Under the pieces are notes generated by a model that ran no database searches, had not been told where the DNA came from, and saw only the letters and a list, made by a program, of their open reading frames with translations. The position numbers and the translations under genes are program-made. Below, piece by piece: positions 8,516 through 17,290 of a stretch of DNA of 64,000 nt. How positions within the stretch are numbered: position 1 is the stretch's first letter; each line of letters opens with the position of its first letter. The DNA comes from Pseudomonadota bacterium (GTDB lineage: Bacteria > Desulfobacterota > Desulfarculia > Desulfarculales > Desulfarculaceae), in contig JAHIND010000007.1 in the NCBI GenBank assembly GCA_018896025.1, positions 1-64,000 on the forward strand, written 5' to 3'.

Positions 8516-11500
8516 CTAGGGCTTTTTGCCCTGCGGCGGGGCGTCCAATTCTTTCAGGCGGGCCTGGGCGTGCTTGGCGTAGGCGTGTTGGGGGTATTCG
8601 GCGGTCACTTGCCGCCAGAATGCGCGGGCCTTGTCCCGGTGGCCCTGCTTCATGTCGGCCAGGCCCAGGTGGTACAGGGTCTGGGGCCTGAGGGCGGTTT
8701 CGGGCAGGCGGCGCAACAGGTCTTGCCAGGTGTCCATGGCCTGGGCATAACGCTTTTGCAGGAAGAGGCTCATGGCCAGGTGGTTCAGGCTGTGGTCGAT
8801 GATCATGGAGCGGGGAAAACGCTCCACCGCCCGGCGGAACAAAACCTCGGCCTGGGCATAGTCCTGGGCGTTGTAGGCGGCCAGGCCCCGGTTGAAGGCC
8901 ACGGTGGCGTCGGCCTTGAGCCCTGCCAGGTAATAGGCCCCCGCCCCGCCGGATACCACCAGCAGCCCGGCCAGGGCCAACACCCCCGAGCGGCGCGAGC
9001 ACCAGGCCAGGGGTCGGGCCAAGCTACGCTCCACCCCATCGGCCAGGGCATCCAGGGGCCGGTTGACCCCCGCGCGCAGCGCCTGGGCCCAGGCCATGCG
9101 CCGCATTCCGGGCAGGCAGGCCAGGGCGGCCAGCCAGGCCAGGGCGCTGAGCACCAGGCCCAGGTAATTGGGCCAGGTGCGCCCGAAGCTCAGGCGCAGC
9201 TCGTGGCGCTCGGGGAAGACCAGCATGAAGGAAGGCGAGGCCAGAAACACCTTGGCCGCGCCCTCCACCTTCCAGTTGGGGTGATAGGACACCTTGATGA
9301 GCAGGGGCGTCAGGCGGTCGGTGGTGATCTTTATCTCCTGCCAGCCCACCTGGGAGCTGACCTTGGCCGGGGGCAGGGCCACCCGTGGCAGCTTGGCGGG
9401 AGGCGTGGGGCCCACCGCGGCGAAGCGGCTCGGGTCGCCCGCTTGGTCCTTGGCCGCGAACACCAGGGGGACCTGCAAGTCTTCGCCCCGGAACCAATCG
9501 AAGGAGGTGTACTTCCACTCCCGCCCGGTCACCAGCACCGGCTTGTAGCCCAGGGGCACCACGTAGCCGCCCGCGCCCTGGACCCCGAACACGCTGTAGG
9601 GGCCGATCTCATTCTGGAGCTTAAAGCCGGGATGGGCCGTGGCCGCCTGCTTCACCGGCTTGCTCACGGTCACGAACTGGGACACGTTGAACAGGCGCAG
9701 GCGCTCCAGGCCCTTGTCCAGGTCAAAGCCCGCGTAGGAGTAGCCGGTGATGGGGGTGCTGGGCCGCTGGCAGGTGAGCGATTGCAAATAGAAGATGAAG
9801 GGCGAGCTGGGCGAGGACTGGATGTAGAGCCCCTCCAGGGTGGAGCGGCCCGCCAACAGGGGCAGGCTCTCCAGGGCGCGCACCGAGCCCGCCCGGCGGT
9901 GGGCCACGTCGTGCTCGTAGGACACCCGGGGGTCGCCGGGGCCGCCCTTCAGGTATTGGTTCAGGCGCTGGAAGTCGTGCCAGCCCGGCGCGGCCTGCAC
10001 CCCGCTGTAGTTCCAGGAGGCCCAGCGGGGGATGAAGCCCACGTTACAGCCCACCCCCAAGACCACCAGCGCCAGGGCCAGCACCGGGGCCAGCCAGGCG
10101 GCCCGCACCAGCCGCAGCCAATCGGCCAGGGCCCAGGCGGCCCACAGGGTGAGGCTCAGCCAGGCGAAGGGTAAAAAGCGGATGTCGATGACGTTGATGT
10201 GGAAGGCCACCAGATACAGCAGCGAGGCCAGCACCACCTGGCCCCCGAAAAAGGCCGCCGCGCCCAGGGGCTCCCCGCCGCGCAGGCGCCTGAACAGTCG
10301 CCAGGCGAAGTGCAGCAGGGCCAGGGCCATGAGCGGCAGCAGCAGGGGCGGCAGCACCGCTTCCCACTGGCTGATGATCCACACCATGTTATGGGGCGAG
10401 TTGTAGGCGGCCAGGGCCAGCAGGGGCACGATCCAAAAGCCCATGAAGGCGAAGGCCAGGGCGTAGACCTTGCCCAGATACAGGGCCCGGCCCACCGCCT
10501 GGCGCGAGAACAGGAGGCAGCCCCCGGCCAACACCCCGAACAACAGCGGCCCGCCGTGGCACAGGCCGGTGGCCGCCAAGAGCAGGGCCGCCCACAGGGG
10601 ATGGCGGCGCTGGTCCAGGTCCCCGGCCAGGGACCCCAGGAATACCACCATCAGGGCCAGGCTGTAGGAATAGGTGAACTCCCCGGCCAAGAGGCTGGGC
10701 AGGTTGCCGCCAAAGGTGGAGTTGGTCTGGTTGAACAAAAACAGCAGGCTCAGCACTGCGCCCAGGGAGGGGGCCGGGAAGGGGGCCTTAGCCAGGCGCA
10801 GGCCCAACCACACCGCCAAGGGCATGACCACCGCCCCTCCGGCGGTGACCAGCTTGAAAGCCACGCTCAGCGGCAGAGCAGCCGAGAGCAGCACCATGCC
10901 CAAAAAGGGCAGGGGGAAATAGAACTGGAACATGGGGTATCCGGCCAGGTTGCCGGGGCACCAGCCCGAGACGCGGCCCGAGGGCAGCAGCACGTTTTTG
11001 AGATACCAGGCGCTGTAATAGTGGCTGGCCGTGTCGCCGCCGGTGGTGATGGTGGGCCTCAGCAGCAGCTCCGGGGCCAGGTAGCCCAGGGTGTAGGCCG
11101 CGCAGACCAGGGCCACCCCCAGCTCCAGCCAGAAGGCCCAGCCTTTGGGCTCGGGCGGGGCGGCCTTTCCCCGGCCCCTCCACCACAAGGCCAAGAACAG
11201 CGCGCCCAGCACCCCGGCCAGGGCCCACAGCCAGGCCCGCCAGGCGTACAGGATGTCCGGCGGGGTGGATATCTTGAGCAGGGCCACGGCGGCGGCGGTG
11301 TGTTGCAGGCCGCCCTCCTGGTAAGAGGCCAGGGCCACCACCGGATAGGTGGAGTCCTCCAGGGCCCCCCGGTTGGTCAGGCCCGCCTCCACGGTTTGGC
11401 TCTGGCCCGGCTCCAGCGCCAGTTCCCGGCGCATGAGCTGGGGGGTCATCTCGCCGGGGGCCATGATGACCAGGCTCACCTTGCGGGCCGCCTTGCCGGG

Positions 11501-11965
11501 GTTATGCAGCACAAAGGCGGGGGGCTTGCCCGGCAGGGGAGACCCGGCCCGGCCCTTTATGCTCACCGAGGAGGCGGCGGCCTTGGCATGGGAAAACACC
11601 CCCCAGGACACCGCGCTGAGGGGGTACTGGTTGACGTCGGTGTAGTTGACCCGCACCAGGACCCCGTAGGTGCCGGGCAGGGGCGGGGTGAAGGGCGTCC
11701 GGAGGGTTAGGGCGGCGTTTTGGCCGGAGGGCAGCTCGGCCGGGCCCTGGGCGCTTATCCAGGCATCCCGGACCAGGGCGCTCACCCGAACTTGGCGGGC
11801 CGCCTCCGGGCCCCGGTTGAGCACCTGCACCTTCAGGGTCAGCTCGCCCTGGTGCAGCCGGGGGGTCACCGAAACCCTGAGCGAGATGGTGCCGGCCAGG
11901 GCCGGAGCAGCCCACAGTAGCAGCAAGGCCACCAAAACCGGTATCTTTAAGAGTAGACGCCACAT
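8516..11965 (-). CDS. Large polytopic membrane protein with N-terminal Ig-like and C-terminal TPR regions (PTPS-related/YfhO-like type)
   Basis: 1149 residues. A signal peptide (LLLKIPVLVALLLLWAAPALAG) leads into an extracytoplasmic part of about 200 residues made of two beta-sandwich-like segments (LTLKVQVLNRGPEAARQVRVS; PAFVLHNPGKAARKVSLVI). Many transmembrane helices follow (about 245-600). The stretch GGDTASHYYSAWYLKNVLLPSG, and NLAGYPMFQFYFPLPFL, are typical of the large 6-pyruvoyl-tetrahydropterin-synthase-related membrane family, which looks like a lipid-linked sugar transferase. After a soluble part come more helices and C-terminal TPRs (about 1020-1140; AFNRGLAAYNAQDYAQAEVLFRRAVERF). 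It is divergent from the nucleotide-sugar dehydrogenase. A role in envelope glycan assembly is inference. Confidence 0.85.
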   Translation of the reverse strand: MWRLLLKIPVLVALLLLWAAPALAGTISLRVSVTPRLHQGELTLKVQVLNRGPEAARQVRVSALVRDAWISAQGPAELPSGQNAALTLRTPFTPPLPGTYGVLVRVNYTDVNQYPLSAVSWGVFSHAKAAASSVSIKGRAGSPLPGKPPAFVLHNPGKAARKVSLVIMAPGEMTPQLMRRELALEPGQSQTVEAGLTNRGALEDSTYPVVALASYQEGGLQHTAAAVALLKISTPPDILYAWRAWLWALAGVLGALFLALWWRGRGKAAPPEPKGWAFWLELGVALVCAAYTLGYLAPELLLRPTITTGGDTASHYYSAWYLKNVLLPSGRVSGWCPGNLAGYPMFQFYFPLPFLGMVLLSAALPLSVAFKLVTAGGAVVMPLAVWLGLRLAKAPFPAPSLGAVLSLLFLFNQTNSTFGGNLPSLLAGEFTYSYSLALMVVFLGSLAGDLDQRRHPLWAALLLAATGLCHGGPLLFGVLAGGCLLFSRQAVGRALYLGKVYALAFAFMGFWIVPLLALAAYNSPHNMVWIISQWEAVLPPLLLPLMALALLHFAWRLFRRLRGGEPLGAAAFFGGQVVLASLLYLVAFHINVIDIRFLPFAWLSLTLWAAWALADWLRLVRAAWLAPVLALALVVLGVGCNVGFIPRWASWNYSGVQAAPGWHDFQRLNQYLKGGPGDPRVSYEHDVAHRRAGSVRALESLPLLAGRSTLEGLYIQSSPSSPFIFYLQSLTCQRPSTPITGYSYAGFDLDKGLERLRLFNVSQFVTVSKPVKQAATAHPGFKLQNEIGPYSVFGVQGAGGYVVPLGYKPVLVTGREWKYTSFDWFRGEDLQVPLVFAAKDQAGDPSRFAAVGPTPPAKLPRVALPPAKVSSQVGWQEIKITTDRLTPLLIKVSYHPNWKVEGAAKVFLASPSFMLVFPERHELRLSFGRTWPNYLGLVLSALAWLAALACLPGMRRMAWAQALRAGVNRPLDALADGVERSLARPLAWCSRRSGVLALAGLLVVSGGAGAYYLAGLKADATVAFNRGLAAYNAQDYAQAEVLFRRAVERFPRSMIIDHSLNHLAMSLFLQKRYAQAMDTWQDLLRRLPETALRPQTLYHLGLADMKQGHRDKARAFWRQVTAEYPQHAYAKHAQARLKELDAPPQGKKP

Positions 11966-12044
11966 GGAGGCTAGTCTGCCCTTAAAGCCTCGGCGGGGTC
12001 AATGCGGCTGGGTTACATAATTTTTAAATACGCATCGCCGGGCT

Positions 12045-12075
12045 AGGGGGGCCTTGACTCCGCCAAGGCCCCCCT
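12045..12075. other. Perfect 12-bp hairpin between divergent genes
   Basis: AGGGGGGCCTTG (12045-12056) is repeated inverted at 12064-12075 with a 7-base loop. It lies 69 bp before the start of the plus-strand dehydrogenase gene and 80 bp before the start of the minus-strand membrane protein gene. Transcripts starting outside it would carry it in their 5' leader. No T-run follows on either strand, so a terminator is unlikely; an operator or an mRNA hairpin are both possible. Confidence 0.5.
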
Positions 12076-12143
12076 GTATTGAATTAGTTCACCAAACTAC
12101 CTGTACGACTTGCGGATTCGACCCACAAGGAGACGGCATCCGA

Positions 12144-13784
12144 ATGAACCAAGACGAGCCACAGGTTTCCGTAAGCCCCGAGGGCGAGGCGTTCCCCCTG
12201 CCGGGTGAGGCCGAATACGCCGCCGAAAACCAACGCTTGGCCGGGCTGGTGGCTACCCAGCGCGCCCTGGGCCGCGAGATCGTGGTGGTCATGGGCGTGG
12301 GCTTCGTGGGCGCGGTGATGGCCGCGGTGGTGGCCGACAGCGTGGGCGAGGACGGCCAGCCCGGCAAGTTCGTCATCGGCATGCAGCGCCCCAGCACCCG
12401 CAGCTTCTGGAAAATCCCCATGCTCAACCGGGGCCAGTCGCCGGTCAAGGCCGAGGACCCCGAGGTGGACACCACCATCGCCCGCTGCGTGAACGACAAG
12501 AAGACCCTCACCGCCACCTTCTCCTACGACGCGCTGACCCACGCCGACGTAGTGGTGGTGGACGTGCAGTGCGACTATTCCAAGCAGGCCCTGGCCGACG
12601 TGGTGCAGGGCAGCGTGGAGATGGCCGCCCTGGAGGATAGCCTGAAGATCATCGGCGAGATGATGCCACCCTCGTGCCTGGTGCTCATCGAGACCACGGT
12701 GCCTCCGGGCACCACCGAGTACGTGGCCCATCCCATCATGTCCAAGGCCTTTGCCCAGCGGGGCATTCAGAGCGAGCCCCTGTTGGCCCACAGCTTCGAG
12801 CGGGTGATGCCGGGCCGCGAGTACGTGAAGAGCATCCGCGACTTCTGGCGGGTCTGCGCCGGGGTGAACCCCGAGAGCCGGGCCCGGGTGGAGAAGTTCC
12901 TCTCCGAGGTGCTCAACGTGGCCGAGTTCCCCCTCACCGTGCTGGACCGGCCCATGGAGAGCGAGACCACCAAGATCGTGGAGAACAGCTTCCGGGCCTC
13001 CATCCTGGCCTTCATGGACGAGTGGAGCACCTTTGCCGAGACCAACGGGGTGGACATCGTAAAGGTGATAAACGCCATCCGCATGCGGCCCACCCACAAC
13101 AACCTGATGATGCCCGGTCCGGGCATCGGCGGCTATTGCCTGCCCAAGGACGGCGGCCTGGGGGTGTGGGCCTACCATCACCTCATGGGCTTCCAACAGA
13201 AGCTTTTCAAGATCACCCCCATGGCCATCGACATCAACGACAGCCGGGCCCTGCACGCCGCCGAGCTGGTGCGCGACGCTTTGCGCAACATGGGCACCCT
13301 GGTGCCCAACAGCCGCATCGTGGTCTTGGGCGCGGCCTACCGCGAGGACGTGGGCGACACCCGCTACTCGGGCAGCGAGCTGGTGGTCAGGCGTTTGGCC
13401 GAGATGGGGGCCGACCTGGCGGTGCACGACCCCTACGTGCTCACCTGGTGGGAGTTTGTAAAGCAGGATGAGTATCCCGCCACCAGCGCGGGGCGGGCCC
13501 GATTCTTCCGCAACCAGGAGGGGCTCAAGGACCTCCAGGTGAGCCAGGACCTGTCCGCCGTGCTCTCCGGGGCCGACGCGGTGGTGCTTTGCGTGCGCCA
13601 CGCCCAATACCTGGAACTTGACCCGGACTGGGTGGTGGAGGCCTGCGGCGGGCCGGTGGCGGTGGTGGACTGCTTCGCCCTCTTGGACGACGAGCGCATC
13701 CGGCGATATATTGAACTGGGCTGCGAGGTAAAGGGCCTGGGGCGCGGACATATAAAACGCATCAAGGACGAGGTGCGGGGCTAG
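12144..13784 (+). CDS. Nucleotide-sugar dehydrogenase (UDP-glucose/UDP-ManNAc dehydrogenase family)
   Basis: 546 residues from the ATG at 12144, with AAGGAGA 10 bp upstream; the frame is open further up to a TTG but without a ribosome site. The family oxidises a nucleotide sugar twice with NAD+ to a uronic acid. Visible are the Rossmann motif GVGFVG (51-56), the ETTVPPGTTE segment (183-192) and the catalytic block GPGIGGYCLPKDGG with Cys332, Lys335 and Asp336, followed by the C-terminal binding domain (RIVVLGAAYREDVGDTRYSGSE). It is about 100 residues longer than the usual 430-440, mainly through an N-terminal extension of about 45 residues and an insert after the Rossmann loop. It should supply an acidic sugar for envelope or exopolysaccharide; the exact substrate cannot be told from sequence. 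Confidence 0.9.
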   Translation: MNQDEPQVSVSPEGEAFPLPGEAEYAAENQRLAGLVATQRALGREIVVVMGVGFVGAVMAAVVADSVGEDGQPGKFVIGMQRPSTRSFWKIPMLNRGQSPVKAEDPEVDTTIARCVNDKKTLTATFSYDALTHADVVVVDVQCDYSKQALADVVQGSVEMAALEDSLKIIGEMMPPSCLVLIETTVPPGTTEYVAHPIMSKAFAQRGIQSEPLLAHSFERVMPGREYVKSIRDFWRVCAGVNPESRARVEKFLSEVLNVAEFPLTVLDRPMESETTKIVENSFRASILAFMDEWSTFAETNGVDIVKVINAIRMRPTHNNLMMPGPGIGGYCLPKDGGLGVWAYHHLMGFQQKLFKITPMAIDINDSRALHAAELVRDALRNMGTLVPNSRIVVLGAAYREDVGDTRYSGSELVVRRLAEMGADLAVHDPYVLTWWEFVKQDEYPATSAGRARFFRNQEGLKDLQVSQDLSAVLSGADAVVLCVRHAQYLELDPDWVVEACGGPVAVVDCFALLDDERIRRYIELGCEVKGLGRGHIKRIKDEVRG

Positions 13785-13817
13785 GCCCCGCTTCGCCCGG
13801 CGGTTAAGGAAGGTATC

Positions 13818-14525
13818 ATGGCCAAGGTGGATCGCAAAAAATTGCTCAAGGAGCCCGACGAGTTCCTCACTCTCAGCAGCAGGGTAATCCGCTGGAGCAA
13901 GGACAACCTCAACAAGGTGCTGTGGAGCGCCACCGCTCTTGCCCTGATCGTGGCCGCCGTGCTGGGGTTCAAGACCTACCTTGACTGGCGCGAGCAGCGG
14001 GCCGCCGCCGACCTGGCCGGGGTGATGAGCGGCTACGCCGCGGCGGTGGAGGGCAAGCTGGCCAAGGACCAGACCGTCAAGCTGGCCAACGACTTGGCCA
14101 AGGTCACCGATGAGTACGGCTCCACCCCCGCGGGCTTGCAGGCCCGCCTGGCCCTGGGCGACCTGCGCCTGAGCCTGGGCGAGTGGGGCAAGGCCAAGGA
14201 GGTCTTTGAGAGCCTGGCCAAGGAGGGCGGCCTGGGGGCCGAGCTGGCCCCCCTGGCCTTCCACGGGCTGGGCCAGGCCCTGGAAGGGGAAAAGAAATAC
14301 AAGGAAGCGGCCCAGGCCTACGCCCAGGCCATCGCCGTGGCCGGGCCCAACTTGGGCCAGACCTTCAAGCTGGACCAGGCCAGGGTCTTGGCCGCCTCCG
14401 GCGACACCAAGGCCGCGGCCAAGCTTTACCAGGAGATTTTGAGCCAGCCCGCCGGGCAGGCGGTGCACGAACGGGCGCGCGGCGCCCTGGCCGCCTTGGG
14501 AATTGAGGCTCCGGCCGAGAGCTAG
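13818..14525 (+). CDS. YfgM-like membrane-anchored TPR protein
   Basis: 235 residues. After a basic, charged N-terminus (MAKVDRKKLLKEPDEF) comes one transmembrane helix (about 34-52, VLWSATALALIVAAVLGF) and a periplasmic TPR region (LQARLALGDLRLSLGEWGKAKEVFESLAKEGG; AFHGLGQALEGEKKYKEAAQAYAQAIAV). The layout matches the YfgM/TPR_21 family, which in E. coli associates with the SecYEG translocon and periplasmic chaperones. It follows the dehydrogenase by 33 bp with AAGGAAGGT near the start and is followed by a strong terminator, so the two genes are probably cotranscribed. The link to sugar metabolism is not evident. Confidence 0.8.
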   Translation: MAKVDRKKLLKEPDEFLTLSSRVIRWSKDNLNKVLWSATALALIVAAVLGFKTYLDWREQRAAADLAGVMSGYAAAVEGKLAKDQTVKLANDLAKVTDEYGSTPAGLQARLALGDLRLSLGEWGKAKEVFESLAKEGGLGAELAPLAFHGLGQALEGEKKYKEAAQAYAQAIAVAGPNLGQTFKLDQARVLAASGDTKAAAKLYQEILSQPAGQAVHERARGALAALGIEAPAES

Positions 14526-14546
14526 CCGCCCATAATCAGCCGTCAG

Positions 14547-14586
14547 CGCGCCGGTTCCCCGTGTGGGAGCCGGCGCGTCGCTTTTG
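14547..14586 (+). terminator. Rho-independent terminator after the YfgM-like gene
   Basis: CGCGCCGGTTCCC (14547-14559) pairs with GGGAGCCGGCGCG (14565-14577), with one G-T pair, followed by TCGCTTTT. Confidence 0.8.
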
Positions 14587-14785
14587 GCCGGCTATTCCCA
14601 TAATGTTATTGGGACAATAAATTGTGTACATTTAACTGTATTGGTTGTTATTTTTAACATAAATCGAAAGCCTGCCCCGGCATTGGTTAAAACAATATGA
14701 GTTGTGCCTGCGCCCCCCCCTTTTTGCCGGAGGCGGTCAGACTTCTGCTCATCATGATTGTGGGGTGGCTGTGTCGTTTGAAAAA

Positions 14786-15055
14786 ATGCGGTTTGCTACG
14801 ATTATTTTTGGGTTTTATGGCGGCAACAAAAGGCTTCTGGCCGTCTGCCTGGGTTGCCTGCTGCTGCTGTCGGTGGGCGGCTGCGCCACCGAGCGCTGGT
14901 GCAAAGAGCTGGGCGACTACACGACCCTGGAAGCCGACCAGGAGCACTGCGATCGCAAGTCGGGGTTCTGGGGCCAGGTTTGGCCGGGGGCGTTCGACAA
15001 CTGCATGGAGTCCCTGGGCTGGCGGACCTGCCAGGAGCGGGCATCCAAACCATAG
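14786..15055 (+). CDS. Small predicted lipoprotein
   Basis: 89 residues from the ATG at 14786; the frame is open to 14702 but the upstream part (MCLRPPLFAGGG...) does not look like a signal peptide. The signal peptide (RLLAVCLGCLLLLSVGGC) ends in a lipobox LSVGGC, so it should be lipid-modified at that Cys and released to the periplasm or outer membrane. The mature part is short and Cys-rich (WCKELG, HCDRKS, NCMESLGWRTCQE), with four further cysteines that could form two disulfides. The 200 bp before it is AT-rich and probably holds its promoter. Family not recognised. Confidence 0.65.
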   Translation: MRFATIIFGFYGGNKRLLAVCLGCLLLLSVGGCATERWCKELGDYTTLEADQEHCDRKSGFWGQVWPGAFDNCMESLGWRTCQERASKP

Positions 15056-15060
15056 GAGCC

Positions 15061-15918
15061 TCAGGGCAGGCGCAGCGTCTCGCTCCGCCAGAAGTCCCGG
15101 TCCAAGATTAGCTTGAGCTCCCGGCGCTCCTGGCCGGGGTTGGCCAGCACCACCCAGGCCTCGGGCGCGCCGCTGAGGGGCAGGCGCACCAGGAAAGAGG
15201 CCAGGGTGCGGGTGCCCTTGGGTTTGGAGCCGGTGCGCCACAGGCTGTTGTCCGGCCCGGCCCCCCGGTCCTGGCTGATTTCCTGAAACATGCCCAGGGT
15301 CAGGGGCCGCTTCAGGGCGGCCGCCAGGATGTCCACCCGCGCCAGGCGGGCATGGCTGCTCAGAGCTTGGCGCTGGTTGAAGGCCGTGAACTCGGGGCTC
15401 AGGTAGTGGTTGGTGTGGGTGAGCAGCCCGTCGCGGGTGGAGGCGATGCGCACCGCCCCGCCGGGGGCGATCTCCACCACCGCCGTTTGGCGGGCGTCGG
15501 CCAAAAGATAAAAGCGCGGGGCCAGGCCGTCGAACATTTGCCTATGCCCCAGCACCGCCTGCACCGAGGAGTATCCGGCCAGCAGGCGGCGGCTCACTCC
15601 GGGCAGGCCGCCGCGCGCCTCCTTGGCTGTTGCCGAGGCCGAGGCGCTAAACACCGTGAGCCCGGCCTGGTTGACTCCGGCGCGCACTCCCCAGCCTTTT
15701 TTGCCCAGGGCCATGAGGGCCAAATAGGCCATTCCCTGGGCGGGGCGCACCCGCTCCAGGCGGCCGATGCTCGCTGGGTTCCAGTCGCGGTTCTTGGCGG
15801 CCAGGGTCCCGCCCCCGGCCACCTGGGAGCCCACCGCCGCCCAAAGGGTGCAGGCCCCGGCCGGGGCGGCCCCCAGCAGGGCCAGAGCCAGCAGCGCGGC
15901 CAGGCAACGGCGGATCAA
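15061..15918 (-). CDS. Ntn-type linear amide hydrolase (C45/choloylglycine-hydrolase-like), secreted
   Basis: 285 residues starting at a TTG with GAGG 8 bp upstream. An N-terminal signal peptide ends GAAPAGA|CTLW, so removal of the signal would expose Cys23 as the new N-terminal nucleophile, the defining feature of Ntn hydrolases. The following CTLWAAVG...GGTLAAKNRDW is characteristic of this group, which cleaves linear amide C-N bonds in bile-acid, penicillin or acyl-homoserine-lactone type substrates. Downstream motifs include VNQAGLTVFSASAS and GLLTHTNHYLSPEF. Substrate unknown. It starts 1 bp after the stop of the Lpd-like gene and is the last gene of a three-gene operon. Confidence 0.8.
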   Translation of the reverse strand: MIRRCLAALLALALLGAAPAGACTLWAAVGSQVAGGGTLAAKNRDWNPASIGRLERVRPAQGMAYLALMALGKKGWGVRAGVNQAGLTVFSASASATAKEARGGLPGVSRRLLAGYSSVQAVLGHRQMFDGLAPRFYLLADARQTAVVEIAPGGAVRIASTRDGLLTHTNHYLSPEFTAFNQRQALSSHARLARVDILAAALKRPLTLGMFQEISQDRGAGPDNSLWRTGSKPKGTRTLASFLVRLPLSGAPEAWVVLANPGQERRELKLILDRDFWRSETLRLP

Positions 15919-15919
15919 G

Positions 15920-17290
15920 CTAGGGCCTCAGCTTCTTGGCCAGCCGCCCGGCGGCGAATTCGCTGATTTCGGCCAGGCTGGGGTGGATGTAGGGGATGGA
16001 GGCGATCTGTGCCGCCGTGCCGCCCAGCTTGATGGCCACGGCCATGTCGTGGATCATCAGCGCGGCCTCCGGGGCCACCAACTCGGCCCCCACGATGCGG
16101 CCAGTGCCCTTTTCGCCCCGCATGGTCATGTAGCCGCGAATCTTGTCCGGGTAGGTCTTGGCCACCCCCATGTCGCCCAGGTCGTAGTCCGCCTCCAGGC
16201 AGTCCAGGCCAGCCTCCGCGGCCTGCTCCGCGCTGAGCCCCACGCGAGCGAACTGGGGGTCGGTGAAGATGGCGGTGGGCAGCACCCGGTCCTCCACCTC
16301 CCTGGGCTCCTGGTGGGTGGCGTTGTACCCGGCGGCCTCTCCCTGCACTATGGCCAGGTTGACCACCATCATTCCGCCGGCCACGTCGCCCGCCGCGAAG
16401 ATGTGGGGCTGGGAGGTGCGCATGTAGCGGTCCACTTTGACCTCGCCCCGCTTGCCGGTTTCCACCCCAGCGGCTTCCAAGTTCAGTCCCCCGGTGTTGG
16501 GCCTGCGCCCTAGGGAGAGCAGCAGGGCCTGGGCGCTGACGCTCACTTCCTTGCCCTGGTGGCTGAAGGTCGCGGTCACCGTGTCGCCCTGGCCGCGCAC
16601 TTGCTTGAGTTCGGTGCCGGTGTAGACCGTGGCCCCGTCCTCGGCCAGGGCCTCGGCCAGGATGTGGCCGAAGCGGGGGTCGTACTTGCTCACCAGATGC
16701 TCCGAGCGCTGCACTACCGTGGTCTTCACCCCCATGCGCGCCGCCACCTGGGCCAGCTCCACCGCCTGGGTGCCGCCGCCCAACACCAAGAGCGATTCTG
16801 GCAGCTCGGTGAGATTCATGAAGCCGTCGGAGTCCATGTAGCCGCTCTCGGCCAGGCCGGGTACCGGGGGGGCCCCTTCCACGCTGCCCGTGGCGATGAC
16901 GATGTTGGCGGCGGTGATCTTCTGTCCGTCCACCTCCAGGGTGTGGGAGTCCACGAAGCGGGCCGCGCCCCGATAGAGCTTGAGGCCCTGTTTCTGTTTG
17001 GCGGCCACGGACTCTTCCCGGCCTCCGGCCAGGTGGTTGACCACCGCCCGAGTGAACTGGTGCACCGAGGGATAGGCCGCCCGTCCGCTGACCCCCTGGG
17101 CCTTCACCTGGGCCGCGCTGTGCAGAAGGGTCTTGGAGGGCATGCACCCGGCCAGGATGCACAGGCCGCCCAAACGGCCCGCCTCGGCCATGCCCACCTT
17201 GGCTCCGTATTTCATGGCCGTGGTGGCCGCGGTGAAACCGCCGCTGCCGCCCCCGCCGATAACCATCAGGTCCAGGTCGAACCGGCTCAT
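15920..17290 (-). CDS. Lpd/mercuric-reductase-type FAD-NAD(P) disulfide oxidoreductase
   Basis: 456 residues, usual length. It has the FAD-binding GGGGSGG (12-18), the redox-active pair Cys44/Cys49 in GGLCILAGCMPSKTLL, an internal NAD-binding GGGTQAVELAQVAARMG (about 173-189), the second FAD motif IFAAGDVAGG, and a C-terminal interface His in YIHPSLAEISEF, slightly different from the HPTLSE of true E3. No lipoyl domain or 2-oxoacid dehydrogenase genes are adjacent, so it may not be the E3 of a dehydrogenase complex; a stand-alone disulfide or quinone reductase role is possible. It overlaps the upstream CNNM gene by 4 bp (ATGA) and is followed directly by the Ntn hydrolase gene. Confidence 0.88.
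   Translation of the reverse strand: MSRFDLDLMVIGGGGSGGFTAATTAMKYGAKVGMAEAGRLGGLCILAGCMPSKTLLHSAAQVKAQGVSGRAAYPSVHQFTRAVVNHLAGGREESVAAKQKQGLKLYRGAARFVDSHTLEVDGQKITAANIVIATGSVEGAPPVPGLAESGYMDSDGFMNLTELPESLLVLGGGTQAVELAQVAARMGVKTTVVQRSEHLVSKYDPRFGHILAEALAEDGATVYTGTELKQVRGQGDTVTATFSHQGKEVSVSAQALLLSLGRRPNTGGLNLEAAGVETGKRGEVKVDRYMRTSQPHIFAAGDVAGGMMVVNLAIVQGEAAGYNATHQEPREVEDRVLPTAIFTDPQFARVGLSAEQAAEAGLDCLEADYDLGDMGVAKTYPDKIRGYMTMRGEKGTGRIVGAELVAPEAALMIHDMAVAIKLGGTAAQIASIPYIHPSLAEISEFAAGRLAKKLRP

Noticed and set aside
12054..12143. Upstream extension of the nucleotide-sugar dehydrogenase from a TTG at 12054
   Set aside because: The 30 residues look like translated untranslated DNA and overlap a hairpin; AAGGAGA stands before the ATG at 12144.
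14702..14785. N-terminal extension of the small lipoprotein
   Set aside because: The extra residues would place the signal peptide 40 residues from the start; the ATG at 14786 gives a normal lipoprotein signal.
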